NCBI GenBank assembly: GCA_002238825.1
Contig: MPNC01000001.1
Span: forward strand, 558,001 to 622,000
Length of the DNA stretch: 64,000 bases
Source: SAR202 cluster bacterium bin87
Lineage (GTDB): Bacteria; Chloroflexota; Dehalococcoidia; Lucifugimonadales; UBA3495
Direction of reading: 5' to 3'
The translations under genes were made by a program, and so were the position numbers. The notes under the pieces are model-generated. The model was given only the letters and a program-made list of their open reading frames with translations. It ran no database searches and was not told where the DNA came from. Positions 26,692 to 35,606 of this stretch are shown piece after piece. Position 1 is the first letter of the stretch; each line of letters begins with the position of its first letter.

Positions 26692-27462
26692 CTAGATCGC
26701 TTCCAACTGCTGCCGGTCGGCCGCGGCCTTTTCGCTCAATCCGAGCTCGGTATACGCCTTGGCGCGGTTGGCCCACGCTTCCCGGTAACGCGGGTCCAGC
26801 GCGATGGCCTTGGTGAACTGGTCCACGGCTTCCCTCACCCGTCCCTGGTTGAACATCGAGAGTCCCAACTCGGTCATGCCCGCGGCGGTCAGGGGTCGCG
26901 TAATTGTCAGCGGAGCTATGGAAAATGCCGGAGCCGGGTCGGGTTCGGCCGCGGCCGGTTGCGCCGCCTCCGTTTCGTCCGCCTGCTGCGACGCCATCAC
27001 CGGATCTGCTGCCGGCTGCGTTGGGGATGCGCCGGTCGTCGGCGCGCCCTGCTCAACACCCTCTGCGGTTCCAGGCGTAAACGTCGGTGCACCGGCCGAT
27101 TCGGTTCCTTCGGTCGCTGTTGCCGTGGCATCCGTCGTCGCATACGGGCGTATCAGTTCCCACCCGCAGTTGGTGCAGAATGTCGGGCCAGCCTCGTGGG
27201 AGTGCTGACACCGCGGGCACGGAGTCATCCCGTCCTGTCCGCTGTCGGTCGCAACCGGCCTCCGGGCCGGCATGAAAACCAATGCCAGCATCGGCAGCAT
27301 GCAAAGCACGGTAATCCACTCGGGAAAAATGTCGAGCAGGCCCACGGCTGGTATCGCGGCGACACCACCCCAGACCAGCGCGTTTCTCCCTTTGTTTCGC
27401 GCGAGCTTGGCGGTCCACAGAACCACAAAAAGCAGGGACAGTATTTGTAGGATTATACTCAT
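26692..27462 (-). CDS. Membrane-anchored zinc-ribbon/TPR protein, function unknown
   Basis: A 256-residue protein. Seen in order: an N-terminal membrane helix (IILQILSLLFVVLWTAKLAR), a second hydrophobic pair around residues 30-65, a zinc ribbon (CPRCQHSH...CTNCGWEL), a long low-complexity Ala/Pro/Thr/Glu linker, and a C-terminal pair of tetratricopeptide helices (GLSMFNQGRVREAVDQFTKA and YREAWANRAKAYTELGLSEK). The start is ATG 27462 (SIILQILSLL). TPR proteins mediate protein contacts; no partner is indicated. It converges on fabI with 12 bases between the stops. Confidence 0.7.
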   Translation of the reverse strand: MSIILQILSLLFVVLWTAKLARNKGRNALVWGGVAAIPAVGLLDIFPEWITVLCMLPMLALVFMPARRPVATDSGQDGMTPCPRCQHSHEAGPTFCTNCGWELIRPYATTDATATATEGTESAGAPTFTPGTAEGVEQGAPTTGASPTQPAADPVMASQQADETEAAQPAAAEPDPAPAFSIAPLTITRPLTAAGMTELGLSMFNQGRVREAVDQFTKAIALDPRYREAWANRAKAYTELGLSEKAAADRQQLEAI

Positions 27463-27740
27463 CGGCACCCGAAATCTGCTGGCTTTGTTCGTATTATAAC
27501 GGGATTGCTGCGTCAGCGGCAAACATGCGCGTGCACGGCATCATGCCATCTCGCCTATCCAGAGGCCCTGGCTGCGATTCCCTGGGAACTCGCATCCGTG
27601 ATCATGGGTCCGATGGGGGCATAAAGCAGTCAAACCCGGTTCGATGGTTGCTGAGCGCCGGCGCGGCGTGGGCGCCATGGTTCCTTGCCCGCCGGGCCGG
27701 AACGCGCGCACGATGGGCCCGGACGTGCCGATTCGGGCAC

Positions 27741-27879
27741 GGCCTTTCCAAGGTAGCTTGTGCCATTGCGAGCCCAGCGCGGCAATCTCGCTCCAGTAGC
27801 ATGACCCATACGGGAAAGCCTTGTTTCATCGACCGGATTCCCGCGTCGCGCCGCTCTGCGCATTGACTTTGGAAAGGCC
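27741..27879. repeat. Palindromic miniature element, TIR GGCCTTTCCAA
   Basis: Left arm GGCCTTTCCAAGGTAGC and right arm GACTTTGGAAAGGCC, with a core that includes CATTGCGAGC and ATGACCCATACGGGAAAGCC. A second copy of the same element lies at 40260-40397. No coding capacity is evident. Confidence 0.65.
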
Positions 27880-27882
27880 CTG

Positions 27883-28032
27883 CTCGAATCGCCGGGCCTT
27901 TGCAAAGTAATGGGTTTCTTTGGTTTCCGCTCATCCTGAGCCTGTCGAAGGATGCTACCGTTGCCGGAGTCGCGGTTCGACAAGCTCACCATGAGCGGGA
28001 GAAGGGCCTTTGCAAAGGCCCTGCGATTCGAG
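27883..28032. repeat. Palindromic miniature element, TIR CTCGAATCG..GGGCCTTTGCAAAG
   Basis: Outer arms CTCGAATCG (27883-27891) and CGATTCGAG (28024-28032) enclose GGGCCTTTGCAAAG (27894-27907) and its complement (28008-28021). The centre shares CTCATCCTGAGCCTGTCGAA and its inverse with the element at 9184-9315. No target duplication is visible. Confidence 0.65.
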
Positions 28033-28041
28033 GGTTTCAAA

Positions 28042-28071
28042 TTGACAGTTTCGCCCGCACGATGCTACCTT
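28042..28071 (+). promoter_or_regulatory. Promoter upstream of the FBP aldolase/phosphatase gene
   Basis: A perfect TTGACA at 28042-28047; the -10 position (TACCTT, 28066-28071, 18-base spacer) is weak. The leader to ATG 28157 would be about 80 nt. Confidence 0.4.
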
Positions 28072-28156
28072 GTTAGGACAATTTTTCACGTTTTCAATGT
28101 ATTATTTCGCGCCGGCTGCAGTTCCCGGTCGCACTCGCGTGGGAGGAACAACTCAC

Positions 28157-29335
28157 ATGGATTTGACCATTTCTGTGCTCAAAGCGGACGTAGGCTCCAT
28201 CGGTGGTCACACCAAGCCGTCCGACCGCATGATGGACGCCGTGCGCGCCGCCGCCGATAAGGCAGTCCGCGACGGCCTGCTCATCGACGCCTACGTCGGC
28301 CACACCGGCGATGACATCTGTATCACCACGACCCACACCCGCGGTGACAACGACGAAGCGGTCCACCAATTTGCCTGGACCTCCTTCCTTGAAGCCACTG
28401 AAATCGCCCGCCAGTACGGGCTTTACGGCGCCGGCCAGGATCTGCTCGTCGACGCTCCGTCCGGCAATATCCGTGGCGCCGGCCCCGCCGTGGCCGAGAT
28501 TACCTTCGACCACGACCCGGTGAAAACCAACCCCATCCGCCCTGCGGAATCCTTCTTCGTCCTCGCCGCCGATAAGTGTGGCCCCGGCGCGTACAACCTG
28601 CCGACGTTCCTCGGATTTGCCGACCCGATGTACTGCGCCGGCCTGATGCTCCCTCGCCTGGGCGATGGCTTCACCTTCAACATCATCGACATGGACAACA
28701 CCGACGGGGACAGCATCATTTCATTGAACGCCCCCGAGGACTACTATCGCATCACGGTGCTCCTGCGCGACAACGAGCGGTTCGCCATCGAAAGCGTCAC
28801 CTCTCGCTACACCGGCCAGACTGCGGCCGCCATCTCGGCCACGCGCCTGCACAACATTGCCGGTAGCTACACCGGCAAGGATGACCCGGTGGCCGTGGTG
28901 CGCAACCAGGGCATTTTCCCCGCGCCGGAGGAGCTCATCTCCCCTTACACCAAGGCTCACTACATCGGTGGCGACGCCCGTGGCTCCCACGTCATGCCCC
29001 TGATGCCGGTGCCCATAAACACCGCCGTGACCGGCATGTACTGCCTGCCGCTGGTGTCCTGCTTGGGCTTCAGCATCAACGGCGAGGGGAAGTTCTCGGA
29101 GTCCTCCACGGACTTCTTCGACAACCCGGCTTGGGATTACACCCGCCAACTGGCCCAGGAAAAGGGCATCGCCATGCGCTCCCAGGGTTGGTCCGGCGCG
29201 GCCATGCTCCCCTACGGCGAATTGGAGTACTCCGGTTTCCGCCAGAGCATCGGTGACCTCGTGGACCGCTTTGCGATCCGTACCAACGGTCACCAGCCGG
29301 CCGCTCAGCCGGTCACTACTGGAGACGACGACTAG
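28157..29335 (+). CDS. fbp: Fructose-1,6-bisphosphate aldolase/phosphatase (archaeal type V)
   Basis: A 392-residue enzyme of the bifunctional FBP aldolase/phosphatase family. These proteins condense triose phosphates and remove the 1-phosphate, making gluconeogenesis one-way; they are typical of archaea and some deep-branching bacteria. The signature start is LTISVLKADVGSIGGHTKPS, followed by VGHTGDDICITTTHTRG, NPIRPAESFFVLAADKCGPG and IDMDNTDGDSIISL (metal-binding acidic cluster). I start it at ATG 28157, preceded by GGGAGGA at 10 bases. The C-terminal 20 residues are polar. An intrinsic terminator follows 22 bases after the stop. Confidence 0.93.
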   Translation: MDLTISVLKADVGSIGGHTKPSDRMMDAVRAAADKAVRDGLLIDAYVGHTGDDICITTTHTRGDNDEAVHQFAWTSFLEATEIARQYGLYGAGQDLLVDAPSGNIRGAGPAVAEITFDHDPVKTNPIRPAESFFVLAADKCGPGAYNLPTFLGFADPMYCAGLMLPRLGDGFTFNIIDMDNTDGDSIISLNAPEDYYRITVLLRDNERFAIESVTSRYTGQTAAAISATRLHNIAGSYTGKDDPVAVVRNQGIFPAPEELISPYTKAHYIGGDARGSHVMPLMPVPINTAVTGMYCLPLVSCLGFSINGEGKFSESSTDFFDNPAWDYTRQLAQEKGIAMRSQGWSGAAMLPYGELEYSGFRQSIGDLVDRFAIRTNGHQPAAQPVTTGDDD

Positions 29336-29356
29336 TTCGTCAACATCGCTGACGCC

Positions 29357-29390
29357 AAGGGGCGGGTGTTTCACCCGCCCCTTATTCTTT
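29357..29390 (+). terminator. Intrinsic terminator after the FBP aldolase/phosphatase gene
   Basis: AAGGGGCGGGTG-TTT-CACCCGCCCCTT forms a perfect 12-bp stem followed by ATTCTTT. Confidence 0.8.
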
Positions 29391-29425
29391 CAGCCAGGAT
29401 CGGTCGTTGCGACCGTCCGCCGTGA

Positions 29426-30613
29426 TCAGCCGGAAAATATCCCGTTGCGCTCGAAGATGGCCGCTAGTTCCGCGACGCCATCGGACACTGTCTGCGCCGT
29501 CGGGTGCCCGAAACACAGCCGCGCCATGTGCCTTCCGTTGCCCTCCGGCGAGAACATAGCGCCGTTGTAGTATCCGACGCCTTCGTTGAACGACTGGTCC
29601 TGGAACCCGGCCAAGTCCGTGCCCTCCGGCATGGTCAGCCACAGGTACAGCCCGCCTTCAGGCTTCGACCAGGTGGCGCGATTGCCGAAATGCTCGCCCA
29701 GCGCGGCCAGCATCGCGTCCCGCTTGGCCCTCAGCGCCTGGTTTTCCTCGTCAATGTGGTCGTACATGTGGTTGCGCAGGTACTCTTCAATCGCCAGCGC
29801 CGCGAACTGGTTAACCCCGCCCGACTTGAAGCTCAGCGCCCGCTCGCGCACCACCTCAGGGGCCACCAGGTAGCCCATGCGCACGCCGGGCGCGATGATC
29901 TTCGACATCGAACCCACGTACAGGACTCCGCCGCTGTCGGCCATGCTGCTGATCGACGTGACGTCCTCGCCTTCGAAGCGCAGGTCGACATAACAGTCGT
30001 CCTCCAGGATCGGAACGCCGTGGCTCTGGCAGACTTCCAGCATGCGCTGTCGCCGTTCCAGCGTGGCCGTCCATCCCAGGGGGTTCTGGAAGGTGGGTAT
30101 GGTGTACAGGAACTTGACGCGACGGCCCGCCGCCTGCTGCGCCCGGATGGTCTCGTCCAGCGCCTCCGGGATGATCCCGTCGTCGTCGCACTTGACGCCC
30201 ACCACGTTCGCGCCCCACAACCGCATCTGCCGCATCGTGCCGAGATACACGTACTCCTCGGTCAGAAGCACGTCGCCCGGGTCCGTCATCGCCTGGATCA
30301 GCATGTTGATCGCTTCGCCCGAACCCGACGTGAGCACGATGTCGTCGGCCGTAACGTCCATCTGCCGGTCCCGGCGCAGCTTGTCCGCCACCAGTTCCCG
30401 CAGCGGCGGATAGCCCGCCGAAACGGGGTAGTACGCCAGGTCGCGCCCTTCCCGTTCCAGCGCCGTGCTCAACGCGTCAACCAGGCCCGTCAAAGGCAGC
30501 GTATCCGGGTCCGGGTAGGCAACGGCGAAGTCATACTTGGCGTGCCGGTTCGCCCCGCGCGTTGTGATCGGGGCCCGTTCGGCAAACAGCCCGTCGTAAC
30601 TGAACTCGCTCAT
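29426..30613 (-). CDS. PLP-dependent class I/II aminotransferase (second copy)
   Basis: A 395-residue relative of the aminotransferase at 2969-4180. It shares the same architecture: YYPVSAGYPPLRELVADKLR, TSGSGEAINMLIQAMTDPGD, IPTFQNPLGWTATLERRQRM, and the PLP-lysine segment YVGSMSKIIAPGVRMGYLVA. It lacks a GntR domain. The ATG at 30613 is preceded by AGGAGGACAATCG, an excellent ribosome-binding site; the frame upstream of it is non-family sequence overlapping aspS. The substrate is unknown; 2-aminoadipate-type or broad-range activity is typical. aspS lies 70 bases upstream on the same strand. Confidence 0.86.
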   Translation of the reverse strand: MSEFSYDGLFAERAPITTRGANRHAKYDFAVAYPDPDTLPLTGLVDALSTALEREGRDLAYYPVSAGYPPLRELVADKLRRDRQMDVTADDIVLTSGSGEAINMLIQAMTDPGDVLLTEEYVYLGTMRQMRLWGANVVGVKCDDDGIIPEALDETIRAQQAAGRRVKFLYTIPTFQNPLGWTATLERRQRMLEVCQSHGVPILEDDCYVDLRFEGEDVTSISSMADSGGVLYVGSMSKIIAPGVRMGYLVAPEVVRERALSFKSGGVNQFAALAIEEYLRNHMYDHIDEENQALRAKRDAMLAALGEHFGNRATWSKPEGGLYLWLTMPEGTDLAGFQDQSFNEGVGYYNGAMFSPEGNGRHMARLCFGHPTAQTVSDGVAELAAIFERNGIFSG

Positions 30614-30683
30614 CGATTGTCCTCCTGTGCGGACGCCAGTGCCGCGCCCCGGGGAATGATCTCGTTGTCGTTTCCTTCCGCCA

Positions 30684-32474
30684 CTATTCCACGACGCGTA
30701 TCGCCAGGTCACGCAACTGCCCGGCGTCCACCGCAGCGGGCGCACCAAACAGCAGGTCCGACCCGCTCTGCGTCTTCGGGAACGCAATCACCTCGCGCAG
30801 CGAGTCGGCCCCCGCCAGAATTGCCACCAGCCGGTCGATACCGGGCGCAATACCCCCGTGCGGAGGCGCGCCGTAGTCAAACGCTTCCAGTATGTGGCCG
30901 AACCGGTTGGAGATCTGCTCTGGCGAGTAGCCCAGGATGCCGAACACTTTTTCCTGGAGGTCGCGGCGATGTATGCGGATGCTGCCGCTGGCCAACTCGG
31001 ATCCGTTGCAGACCAGGTCGTATGCCCGTGACGGGATGGACGCGAGATCCTCGCCGTCCAGCATTCCCTCACATCCCGGAGCCGGTGCGGTGAATGGATG
31101 GTGCGCCGAGTCCCACCGGCCCGCATCGTCGTCCCAGTCGAATAGCGGGAACTCCGTGACAAACGCGAAGGAAAGGGTGTTCGGATCGGCCAGTTCCAAC
31201 CGCGTCGCGAGATGCGCCCGCATCGCAGCGAGCCATTGGTTCGCCAGCCGGGCCGGCCCCGCCATCAGTGCTATCAAGTCGCCGCGCTGCGCCCCGGCTC
31301 GATCTGCCAGCCGCCGCACCCACTCCGCGGGCATCCTCAGACCGGGAGAGAGCAATGCGTCGTCATCCGTCAACGAATCCAGCGTACCCTCCCCGGTGAG
31401 CCTTACGTGGCTCATCCCGGCGGCGCCGAATTCCTTGGCCGTCTCCTCCATCCGCCGCATGTCCGAGCCGGAGAGGCTGCCCATCCCGGGCACGGCCATT
31501 GCCTTGATGATCCCGCCACGGTCCAGTACGCCGTGGAACACCCTGAACTCCGTCTCGGCGGCCAGGTCGCTCACGTCGGCCATTTCCAAACCGTAGCGCA
31601 GGTCCGGCTTGTCGCTCCCGAACCGCGCCATGGCATCCGCGTAGGACAGGCGCTGGAACGGAGTCTTGACCTTGAACTTCGGGGTCAACTCCCGCACCAG
31701 CCCGGCGTACAGCCCTTCGATCAGACCCAGCACGTCCTCCTCTTCGACGAAGCTCATCTCCAAGTCCAGTTGCGTGAACTCCGGCTGCCGGTCGGCCCGC
31801 AGGTCCTCGTCCCGGAAGCACCGTGCAATCTGGAAATATCGTTCCACTCCGCTCACCATCAGCAACTGCTTCAACTGCTGCGGCGATTGCGGCAAGGCGT
31901 AGAAGTTCCCCGGATGCGTCCTGCTCGGCACCAGGTAGTCCCGCGCGCCTTCCGGGGTGCTCTTGATCAGGATAGGCGTCTCAATCTCCAGGAAACCGTG
32001 GCCGTCCAGGTAGTCCCGGATGTACTTCACCGCCTGGTGGCGCAGCCGCAGGTTCTCCTGCATTTTCGGCCGTCGGAGGTCCAGGTACCGGTAGCGCAGT
32101 CGCAGGCCTTCGTCCGCGTCAACGTCGTCCGTGATGTAGAAGGGCGGCGTAAGCGACTGGTTCAACACCGTCAGCCCTTCCACCATCACCTCGATTTCGC
32201 CCGTGGGCAACGACGGATTTTCCGAACCCTCCGGCCGGAGCCGGACTGTTCCGGTCACCTCGACGCACCACTCCGAACGCAGCCGTTCGGCGGTCTCATA
32301 GTCCTCGGTCGACAGGTTCTCCGGATTCAGCACTACCTGCACGTATCCGGAGCGATCCCTCAGGTCAATGAATATTATCCCGCCGTGGTCCCGGCGCCGG
32401 CTCACCCAGCCGGATAGAGTCGTGGTCGTGCCATCGTGGGCGGCGCGCAACTCGCCGCAGTCTTGGGTCTTCAG
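30684..32474 (-). CDS. aspS: Aspartyl-tRNA synthetase (bacterial type), apparent CTG start
   Basis: A 596-residue class II synthetase. The N-terminal OB-fold anticodon domain begins KTQDCGELRAAHDG and has LSGWVSRRRDHGGIIFIDLR. Motif 2 is ARCFRDEDLRADRQPEFTQL; a bacterial GAD insert follows (about residues 285-420); motif 3 is HGGIAPGIDRLVAILAG. Between the stop of the upstream gene and the first family residue there is no ATG, GTG or TTG in frame. CTG 32474 gives the expected start, with AGGAG eight bases before it. ATC and GTT codons slightly upstream are other possibilities. Whether it also charges tRNA-Asn cannot be judged here. Confidence 0.95.
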   Translation of the reverse strand: MKTQDCGELRAAHDGTTTTLSGWVSRRRDHGGIIFIDLRDRSGYVQVVLNPENLSTEDYETAERLRSEWCVEVTGTVRLRPEGSENPSLPTGEIEVMVEGLTVLNQSLTPPFYITDDVDADEGLRLRYRYLDLRRPKMQENLRLRHQAVKYIRDYLDGHGFLEIETPILIKSTPEGARDYLVPSRTHPGNFYALPQSPQQLKQLLMVSGVERYFQIARCFRDEDLRADRQPEFTQLDLEMSFVEEEDVLGLIEGLYAGLVRELTPKFKVKTPFQRLSYADAMARFGSDKPDLRYGLEMADVSDLAAETEFRVFHGVLDRGGIIKAMAVPGMGSLSGSDMRRMEETAKEFGAAGMSHVRLTGEGTLDSLTDDDALLSPGLRMPAEWVRRLADRAGAQRGDLIALMAGPARLANQWLAAMRAHLATRLELADPNTLSFAFVTEFPLFDWDDDAGRWDSAHHPFTAPAPGCEGMLDGEDLASIPSRAYDLVCNGSELASGSIRIHRRDLQEKVFGILGYSPEQISNRFGHILEAFDYGAPPHGGIAPGIDRLVAILAGADSLREVIAFPKTQSGSDLLFGAPAAVDAGQLRDLAIRVVE

Positions 32475-32533
32475 GGCGTCAACTCCTGGGAGGATTGGTT
32501 CCTGGGAGGATTGATGATGCTTGTGTCGCCGGG

Positions 32534-34351
32534 TCAGCCCAGCAGGTCGAACACGTTTTGGAACGGGCTTTCCGTGACCGTGCCGCCTTCCGCCACCGCT
32601 CGCGCCAGTTCCGCGGGATCCGTCACCGGCGGGTAGCAGACCGTGTCCAGGCAAACGTGCGCCTGGGCGGGCGCGTCTTCCATCATGGCCGGAGCCAGCT
32701 TGATGAGCAGGTGCGGATCGTTCAGGCTCATGGCGGCGGCCAGCATGGCGTCCGCGCTGGCCGATCCTGGGGAACCTTCCACGGTGACTTCCACCGCCGC
32801 ATGGAGGTAGCGGTCCACGGCGATGGCGTAGTCCGCTGCCAGCTCGCCGTAGTCCCGGTTGGCGTCGACGTACGCGCTCAGGGTATGCCGCGCCGTCTGC
32901 TGGTAGCGACCCTCCATGGTGGCGTGATGCAACCGCATCATTCCCGCCGCCGCGCACGTGTTTTCCGCCAGCGGTTTCTCGCGCGCGTGCAGGTATCCGA
33001 GCCGCTCCTGTCCCGCCTCAACGTCCCAGAACCCGCCGTTCGGGCCGTCCAGGAACCGTTCCAGCAGCGCGTTCGCCGCCCTTTCGGCTGCCTGCAGGTA
33101 GCGTTCCGAACCGCCGGGCAAGGCGTCGTACCCGTCCAGCGCGGCCACCAGTAAATGCGCCCAGTCAACCAGCAGGTCGCCCTCATCCTGGGGCAGGCCG
33201 CCGGCCTCCGAGTAGGTGTGCGCCAGCCTCCCGCTTTCGGACGCTGTGACCAGGCAGTCGAGCAGCGCGGTCCCCTTCGCCGTCAATTCCGGTCGGCCCA
33301 GCTTCCAAGCCGCTGCCAGCAGCAGCGAAGCGGCCTGTGCGGTGACTGACGTGTAGCAGAACGGGTCGACTGCCGGCGCTTCGGACAGTGATCGTTCCTG
33401 GCGCGTACGCGCGTAGTATTCGGAGTGCGCTCCCTGGCTTCCCCGTATTCCCTTCGCCGCCGGATCGTACAGCGTGCCGCAGATGTAGTCGACGGCCTCG
33501 CCGGCGACCTGGAGATAGTCGCTCCGGTCCAGGACAATGCCCGCGTCCATCAGGACGCCGGCCAGCGCGACGTTGTCCTCGGCCATTTTCTCGTATTGCG
33601 CCTGCGTCCAGTCGCTGCCCATGGTGAACCGGAAAAAGCCGCCGTCGATCCGGTCGCGCAAGTCGCCGCCGATGATCCCGTCCAGGCTTTTCTCGAGCAT
33701 CACGCGGAAGAAAGGCTCTCCGGTGGTGCGGTACCGGTGCAGCAGTAGGCGCAGCATCGGCGCCGACGGGAACTTGGGCTCCACTCCAAACCCACCGTTG
33801 ACGGCATCGTAGGTGCCCGCCACCCGCCTTGAGATGGTGTCGACCGTGCCGGCGTCGGGTTCCCGACCGGCGGACACGCGTCCCGCATGTTCGCGCCGCT
33901 GCCGCAGAATATCGTTGCCCTGCTCGTACATCTCGGGCTTGCGTTCCGAGTATGCCCGTCGCACCTCGTCTAGCATGGCCAGGAACTGGTCTGCGGGCAG
34001 GTACGTCGCGCCCGCCAGAAACCCGCCGTGGGGCGTCAGGAAAGAGGTCGTGGGCCAGCCCCCCACGTTGTAGCGGGCGTTGACGTCGGGCCGGTGGTCG
34101 GTGTCCACGCGCACGGGAGTGAAGTGCGCGTTGACGAACGCCGCGACGTCGGGGTCGGCGTAGGTGCCGGCGTCCATCTCGTGGCACCAGTAGCACCACA
34201 CCGCGTTGATGGACAGCAGGATGGGCCGATCGTGGCTCTGGGCAAATTCGAAAGCGTCGCGACCCCACGGTCGCCAACCGACGGCCCCCGTCGGAACCGC
34301 CGCCGCAGCTTCACCTGATATCGTACTCAACGCCCCTGTCCTTGCTTCCAA
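32534..34351 (-). CDS. Thioredoxin-domain protein of the YyaL/DUF255 (SPATA20-like) family
   Basis: A 605-residue protein. The N-terminal thioredoxin-like domain carries INAVWCYWCHEMDAGTYADP, the family's C-x-x-C site (usually CHWCH, here CYWCH), and YNVGGWPTTSFLTPHGGFLA. The rest is an alpha/alpha-toroid with GGFGVEPKFPSAPMLRLLLH and EDNVALAGVLMD, resembling sugar-epimerase-like barrels. The biochemical role of this family is unsettled. It is shorter than most members (about 680-700 residues). The start is TTG 34351 or the TTG seven codons later. The stop lies 59 bases before the aspS start, so the two are likely co-transcribed. Confidence 0.85.
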   Translation of the reverse strand: MEARTGALSTISGEAAAAVPTGAVGWRPWGRDAFEFAQSHDRPILLSINAVWCYWCHEMDAGTYADPDVAAFVNAHFTPVRVDTDHRPDVNARYNVGGWPTTSFLTPHGGFLAGATYLPADQFLAMLDEVRRAYSERKPEMYEQGNDILRQRREHAGRVSAGREPDAGTVDTISRRVAGTYDAVNGGFGVEPKFPSAPMLRLLLHRYRTTGEPFFRVMLEKSLDGIIGGDLRDRIDGGFFRFTMGSDWTQAQYEKMAEDNVALAGVLMDAGIVLDRSDYLQVAGEAVDYICGTLYDPAAKGIRGSQGAHSEYYARTRQERSLSEAPAVDPFCYTSVTAQAASLLLAAAWKLGRPELTAKGTALLDCLVTASESGRLAHTYSEAGGLPQDEGDLLVDWAHLLVAALDGYDALPGGSERYLQAAERAANALLERFLDGPNGGFWDVEAGQERLGYLHAREKPLAENTCAAAGMMRLHHATMEGRYQQTARHTLSAYVDANRDYGELAADYAIAVDRYLHAAVEVTVEGSPGSASADAMLAAAMSLNDPHLLIKLAPAMMEDAPAQAHVCLDTVCYPPVTDPAELARAVAEGGTVTESPFQNVFDLLG

Positions 34352-34544
34352 TCGGCCGAATGATTATTCGCGACGCGCAACATCATAAACGTTAGCACAG
34401 GGGTTATGCGTTGGCAATTTGCCCACCATCCACACTTCGACAAAGTCACGTCGAAAACGCGGCGAGGTCACCACGCGCCGCAGACGAGCCAGGCGATGAC
34501 GCCGGGAGATGCGATGACGTGCCGGGCTCGCCTCCGCAGTTCGA

Positions 34545-35606
34545 TCAACGCGCCCGCGGATTGAACGCGTCGTTCACCGCGTCCCCCAGGATGTTGAAGC
34601 AGAAGAACAGCAGCGTCACTGCGCCGATAGGGAACAGGATCAGGTGTGGCTCGTTGCGCAGCACCTGGATGCTGCCGTTCTCGAACATCATCCGTCCCAG
34701 ACTGGGCACCGGTGGCTGCACCCCGATCCCGATCCAGCTGAGCACCAACTCCGATCCGGCCACGCCGGCCAGTCCCGCGGAAATCGACACGATCAGGGGG
34801 CTAAGGATGTTGGGCAGCACGTGGGCCCGCAGGATCCGCGCCGTCGACGCTCCCGCCACCAGGGCCGCTTCGGTGTACTGGCTCTCCCGAGCCTGTAGAA
34901 CCTGTCCTCGCACCAGCCTCGCCATGCCGAACCACCCGAAGATCGACAGCGCGAACGATATGATCGCGTAGTCCAGGATCCCCAGGCGCAGGATCCAGTC
35001 GATGCCGGTGGCGTCCTCGAATCCCTGCACCAAACCCACCAGCCGGGGCTTCAGCGCCGCCACGAAGATCAGGATGAGTATGATGTCCGGGAACGACGAC
35101 GTGACCTCGCCGGTGCGCATGATCACCGAGTCGACCCACCTGCCCATATATCCGCTCAGCAGGCCCAGCACTATGCCGAGTATCAGTGTGCCGCCCAGCA
35201 GGGATATTATCGTGATGATCACCGTGGTCCGTAACCCGTAGATCACCCGGGTCATCATGTCACGCCCCAGCCGGTCCGCCCCGAAGGGATGCGCCAGCGT
35301 GGGCCCGGCCCGGCTCTGCGAGAGGTCCTGTGCGGTGTACTCGTAGGGTGTGATCAACGGCGAGAGCAACGCTCCCACGTACATCACCAGGATGACCGAG
35401 AGGCAGACCACCGCGAGCTTTTTCCGGAAAAGCCGGTGTACGGACAGGCTCCAGTAACTGTGTCCCCTGGCCGGCTCTTCTTCCAGTTCCAGCCGCTGTC
35501 CGGCTGGAAGTTCGTTGGCCGACCAGTCGGCGCCCTCAAGGTCGGTGTCGAGGCGCTGCGTATGACCATGGTCGTGGGCGCGTGGGCCCGAGCGGTCAGG
35601 TAACAT
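34545..35606 (-). CDS. Oligopeptide/dipeptide ABC transporter permease (DppC/OppC type)
   Basis: A 353-residue inner-membrane permease. A cytoplasmic N-terminus of about 60 residues precedes the first helix (LAVVCLSVILVMYVGALLSP). HPFGADRLGRDMMTRVIYGL is the DppC signature, and the EAA-type coupling loop reads EAALVAGASTARILRAHVLP. Six membrane helices are expected. I chose ATG 35606, with GGAG eight bases upstream, which overlaps the OppB-like stop by 11 bases and suggests coupling; TTG 35618 adds four residues. Together with the next two genes it forms an importer lacking its own ATPases. Confidence 0.9.
   Translation of the reverse strand: MLPDRSGPRAHDHGHTQRLDTDLEGADWSANELPAGQRLELEEEPARGHSYWSLSVHRLFRKKLAVVCLSVILVMYVGALLSPLITPYEYTAQDLSQSRAGPTLAHPFGADRLGRDMMTRVIYGLRTTVIITIISLLGGTLILGIVLGLLSGYMGRWVDSVIMRTGEVTSSFPDIILILIFVAALKPRLVGLVQGFEDATGIDWILRLGILDYAIISFALSIFGWFGMARLVRGQVLQARESQYTEAALVAGASTARILRAHVLPNILSPLIVSISAGLAGVAGSELVLSWIGIGVQPPVPSLGRMMFENGSIQVLRNEPHLILFPIGAVTLLFFCFNILGDAVNDAFNPRAR

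Larger units (their letters stand above)
27463..28156. other. Intergenic region with two palindromic elements
   Basis: About 690 bp. It holds two adjacent miniature palindromes (27741-27879 and 27883-28032) and the FBP aldolase/phosphatase promoter region. The first 270 bases show nothing recognisable. Confidence 0.5.
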
